IMG/VR virus record: IMGVR_UViG_3300009181_000334
Location: 1-24,053 of that record
Direction: 5' to 3' (one strand)
Length of the DNA: 24,053 nt
From: a virus
Each line of letters starts with the position of its first letter. The first letter of the stretch is position 1. Shown piece after piece: positions 21,494-24,053 of this stretch. The translations under genes were made by a program, and so were the position numbers. The notes below the pieces were generated by a model, which saw nothing but the letters and a program-made list of their open reading frames with translations, had not been told where the DNA came from and searched no databases.

Positions 21494-21898
21494 TTATAGC
21501 CAGCTTGCCAATGCTTCGGCGTAGGTTCCGGCGTTGTCTTTTAAGTAGCGTTTTTTGGCGTAGAGTTTTGCTGTGCGTAGGGCTTTTTGTTTTTCGGTTT
21601 CGTCTAACACGGCATTTAATTGTGATTTTGTTAGGGCTTGTTGGGTGTTGTCCGCCACTTGCCAAAGTACGCATTTTTCGCCGTTGCGCATTTCGAAAAC
21701 ACCGGCTTCTAATGGCTGGTCGTCGAAGTATTTTAGGGTTTGCTCCATGGTTTTAATGGAGTTTTCGTCGCAGTCGATTAGGGTGCCGAAGACTTCAACG
21801 GGTAGCTCGCGATATTTGATAAACAATTCATCGCTTAAGTCTTTTGGCGCTGTTATATGCCCCCAGTTTTCCAAGTCTATAAGTTCCAAATTAATCAT
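21494..21898 (-). CDS. hypothetical protein after the fibre gene, possible fibre partner, 134 aa
   Basis: The 134-residue protein begins immediately at the fibre stop (TAATG overlap) and is therefore translated with it. It has an acidic N-terminal region (LENWGHITAPKDLSDELFIK), a beta segment LEAGVFEMRNGEKCVLWQVA, and a C-terminal helix with TEKQKALRTAKLYAKKRYLKDNAG. Small proteins encoded directly after fibres are often fibre assembly chaperones, which is my inference here; no diagnostic motif is seen. It could equally be an unrelated virion or head gene preceding the terminases. Confidence 0.5.
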   Translation of the reverse strand: MINLELIDLENWGHITAPKDLSDELFIKYRELPVEVFGTLIDCDENSIKTMEQTLKYFDDQPLEAGVFEMRNGEKCVLWQVADNTQQALTKSQLNAVLDETEKQKALRTAKLYAKKRYLKDNAGTYAEALASWL

Positions 21899-23640
21899 TA
21901 CGCCCTGCCCATGGTGTTTCGCTCGTAATACAGCGAATCCAGCGTGATTAATTTAGTAACGCCGCCGCCAGAATCGTTGGCAACTGAAAAAACAGGCCGC
22001 AGGGCTGACGATGGAATATTCGTTGATACTGTTCCGGAAAATAATGAAGCGCCGGTCGCGCCATCCAGAACAAAAAACGTTATGGATGCTCCACCGTTTG
22101 GAATTGTCATGCCTATGGTGTACCACGTTGAGCTTGACAGGGTATAAGTGCTGGATGTTGCTGTGGATGATCCACCATTTTTGCAACGCCCCTGAAATGT
22201 TCGCCCCGTAATTTCGCAAGCTATTTGGTTGGTTGAGTCCGCCGTGTTTGACGACACGCCATTGCCAAACCTAAGCCTTAAATTTGAGGCTGACGCGGAG
22301 TTTAAATAGATGGATGCTTTAATTGTGACGGCGGTAGTTGGCGCCATCGCTAGGTCTGCAGACGACACAACCGCGTAGTAACCTGTAAGAGCACCTGCGC
22401 CAGATGTTATTGTGGAAACGCCTGTTCGGTTACCTATAGCTGCCGCATTATCTGAAGCGGTTACATCGTGACTGACCGTGCCGCTATTTCCGCTTAGAGA
22501 CCAGCCATTGGCAACGGTATACGTTGAGTCTGAAAAATAATCACAATATAAAACGAATTTTTCCTGCTGCGCTTCCCATGATTGAGCGCTGGCGGTGTAG
22601 GTCATGTCATCGCGCAAGAATTTGACGTTTGTGGCTGTTCCGGTTGCCGGTGCGAGGCCTTTGGCCGAGCTGGTTGCGGTGTTTAGCAGTGCTGTGGCTT
22701 GTGCTGCAGTTAGGGCTTCAACGTTGCCTGTGCCGGCGGTGGTTCTGCCTAAAAATGTTGCTGTGGCTACTGTGGCCATTTTGGCCAAGGTTACAGCGTT
22801 GTTGGCAATTGTTAGGGTAACGGATGTTGTGCCGCTGCCAGTTGCGTCGCCGCTGAATGTGATTGTTTGGTTGCCGGTTAGGTATGAGCCGGTTGGCTGC
22901 TTGGCGTCTAGCGCGGCTTGGGTGGCTGTGCTGATCGGCTTGTTGGCGTCGCTGGTGTTGTCTGCATTGCCTAGGCCAACGGCGCTTTTGTCCAGCGTTT
23001 GGAATGTTTTGTCACCGCGATAATATTGGCTGCTGGTGCCAGCGGCGATTGTGTCTTGCTTGGCGTCGAGCGCGGTTTGCGTGGCGGTGCTGACTGGCTT
23101 GTTGGCGTCGCTGGTGTTGTTCACATTGCCTAGGCCAACGGCGGTTTTATCCAGCGTTTGGAAGGTTTTGTCGCCGCGATAATATTGGCTGCTGGTGCCG
23201 GCAGTGATTGTGTCCTGCTTGGCGTCGAGCGCGGTTTGCGTGGCGGTGCTGACTGGCTTGTTGGCGTCGCTGGCGTTGTCCACATTGCCGAGGCCAACGG
23301 CGCTTTTGTCCAGCGTTTGGAATGTTTTGTCGCCGCGATAATATTGGCTGCTGGTGCCAGCGGCGATGGCGTCTTGCTTGGCGTCTAGCGCGGCTTGTGT
23401 GGCTGCGCTTACGGGCTTGTTGGCGTCGCTGGTGTTGTCGACATTGCCGAGGCCAACGGCGCTTTTGTTGTGCGTGTGCGCGGATGGCGGGAATGTCGAT
23501 GGCTTGCCGGTTATGTCGGCCCAGTCACCACCACCGCCGCCGCTTTGGCCAGCTTCGGCGATATTAATTAGCGTGGCGACTTCTATCACTTGGCTGATCT
23601 CAACCAAATCGCCGAATTCCGCTTGCAGAGTAATTTGCAT
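21898..23640 (-). CDS. tail fibre protein with 53-residue repeats
   Basis: The 580-residue protein has an N-terminal region with a glycine run (QSGGGGGDWADITGKPSTF, about 32-50), three full and one partial 53-residue repeats (59-248) of the type AVGLGNVDNTSDANKPVSTA, a pattern common in phage fibre shafts, a linker with TGNQTITFSGDATGSGTTSV, and a C-terminal beta-sandwich-like domain (about 370-580, with YYAVVSSADLAM, LRLRFGNGVSSN, ITFFVLDGATG). The repeats probably form a trimeric shaft and the C-terminus binds the receptor. The C-terminal coding part is AT-richer than the repeats. It is translationally coupled to both neighbours by TAATG overlaps. Confidence 0.85.
   Translation of the reverse strand: MQITLQAEFGDLVEISQVIEVATLINIAEAGQSGGGGGDWADITGKPSTFPPSAHTHNKSAVGLGNVDNTSDANKPVSAATQAALDAKQDAIAAGTSSQYYRGDKTFQTLDKSAVGLGNVDNASDANKPVSTATQTALDAKQDTITAGTSSQYYRGDKTFQTLDKTAVGLGNVNNTSDANKPVSTATQTALDAKQDTIAAGTSSQYYRGDKTFQTLDKSAVGLGNADNTSDANKPISTATQAALDAKQPTGSYLTGNQTITFSGDATGSGTTSVTLTIANNAVTLAKMATVATATFLGRTTAGTGNVEALTAAQATALLNTATSSAKGLAPATGTATNVKFLRDDMTYTASAQSWEAQQEKFVLYCDYFSDSTYTVANGWSLSGNSGTVSHDVTASDNAAAIGNRTGVSTITSGAGALTGYYAVVSSADLAMAPTTAVTIKASIYLNSASASNLRLRFGNGVSSNTADSTNQIACEITGRTFQGRCKNGGSSTATSSTYTLSSSTWYTIGMTIPNGGASITFFVLDGATGASLFSGTVSTNIPSSALRPVFSVANDSGGGVTKLITLDSLYYERNTMGRA
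22897..23466 (-). repeat. tandem 159-bp repeats inside the fibre gene
   Basis: Three complete in-frame units (23308-23466, 23149-23307, 22990-23148) and a partial fourth (22897-22989) encode near-identical 53-residue blocks differing at a few positions, for example NVDNTS, NVDNAS, NVNNTS and NADNTS. The period is visible at both DNA and protein level. Copy number could change by recombination, altering fibre length. Confidence 0.9.
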
Positions 23641-23957
23641 TAGCTGCCTCGCGTCTCGGATTCTTGCACGTCAACGCCCCAGGTATTGGTGCGGCGGATT
23701 GCGCCGGTGTCGGTAATTACTTTTACATCGGCGCGCAGCTTTTTTAATGGCCAGCTTTCGGTTGGTGTTGTGGCGGTCAATGTAAAAACACTTTCCTCGG
23801 CCGCAATCGAAACATAGCTAACGGCGAGGCGATCAACCAGCACGCCGGACGGATCGCGCAGGTGGCACTCAATGGCAAACCCATCCAGCGAGCGTGGCGT
23901 TGTGCACGTTAGCTTAAACGTGTCGCCCCGCTTGAATGTGAAGTATTCGATTGCCAT
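23640..23957 (-). CDS. fibre or baseplate N-terminal adaptor-like protein, 105 aa
   Basis: The 105-residue all-beta protein has FKRGDTFKLTCTTPRSLDGF, AIECHLRDPSGVLVDRLAVS, FTLTATTPTESWPLKKLRADV and a final strand TWGVDVQESET. This resembles the small Ig-like proteins and BppU-type N-terminal domains that attach receptor-binding proteins to the tail. It is directly upstream of, and overlaps by TAATG with, the fibre gene. It is the first gene of the - strand block visible in the window, about 45 bases after a terminator hairpin. The adaptor role is inferred from fold pattern and location. Confidence 0.6.
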   Translation of the reverse strand: MAIEYFTFKRGDTFKLTCTTPRSLDGFAIECHLRDPSGVLVDRLAVSYVSIAAEESVFTLTATTPTESWPLKKLRADVKVITDTGAIRRTNTWGVDVQESETRGS

Positions 23958-24000
23958 CTAATTTATTAACTCAAGGGTGAAAAACGAAAAAAACAACACC

Positions 24001-24022
24001 AAAAAGCCACAAGTGGCTTTTT
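24001..24022. terminator. bidirectional hairpin terminator upstream of the fibre cassette
   Basis: AAAAAGCCAC and GTGGCTTTTT are perfectly complementary around AA, and each side carries a run of A or T, so it can work in both directions. It probably ends a transcript arriving from the right on the - strand, so the fibre-to-tail genes would begin a new or antiterminated unit here. Confidence 0.8.
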
Positions 24023-24053
24023 GTATTTAATTAATCACGCGTAAAAAAAAGGC

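Noticed and set aside
22897-23466. CRISPR-like array, because of regular repeats
   Set aside because: The units are 159 bp, contiguous, without spacers, and encode in-frame fibre repeats.

Overview
The window is most of one arm of a temperate tailed phage (prophage or phage genome) with HK97-type head genes and a siphovirus-type tail: a P27-type small terminase, an HK97-family portal, a ClpP-like head protease, an HK97-fold capsid, a TP901-1-type tail tube protein, a gpG/gpGT frameshift pair and a 729-residue tape measure. Protein flavour (DUF2303/YfdQ, P4-type integrase with an N-terminal DUF4102-like arm domain) points to a gammaproteobacterial host. I cannot name the genus. No rRNA, tRNA, CRISPR array, insertion sequence, lysis, repressor or replication gene is visible.

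Layout. (1) 1-3690, + strand: a tightly packed early/accessory operon with a DUF2303 protein, unknown proteins, a cupin-fold protein, an AlpA/excisionase-like helix-turn-helix protein, two tiny membrane proteins, a zinc-ribbon peptide and an ORF that lacks a normal start codon. (2) 3691-5728: a switch region. It holds a small membrane protein (-), a 44-bp direct repeat that duplicates the 3' end of the integrase gene around a 54-codon ORF, the tyrosine integrase (-), and a 331-bp intergenic region with a strong bidirectional terminator and imperfect repeats. (3) 5729-21477, - strand, read right to left: small and large terminase, portal, protease, capsid, connector, head closure, gp10-like, tail terminator, tail tube, frameshifted chaperone pair, tape measure, tail-tip protein, hub with glycine-rich adhesin tail, a second tail-tube gene fused to a LamG lectin domain, and a fibre-adaptor protein. 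(4) 21494-23957, - strand: a fibre cassette (N-terminal adaptor, 580-residue fibre with 53-residue repeats, small partner protein) placed upstream of the terminase genes.

How it works together: the right-hand genes form one late operon encoding packaging, head, connector, tail and several host-recognition modules. Intrinsic terminators sit 22-47 bp before three or four downstream gene starts inside that operon, so it probably relies on antitermination or uses them as attenuators. The left arm and the integrase share a C-rich + strand although int is coded on the other strand; the base skew flips at the int/tail boundary. The most unusual items are the int 3'-end duplication, the tail-tube/LamG paralogue, the clear A AAA AAG frameshift site, and the terminator-punctuated late operon.
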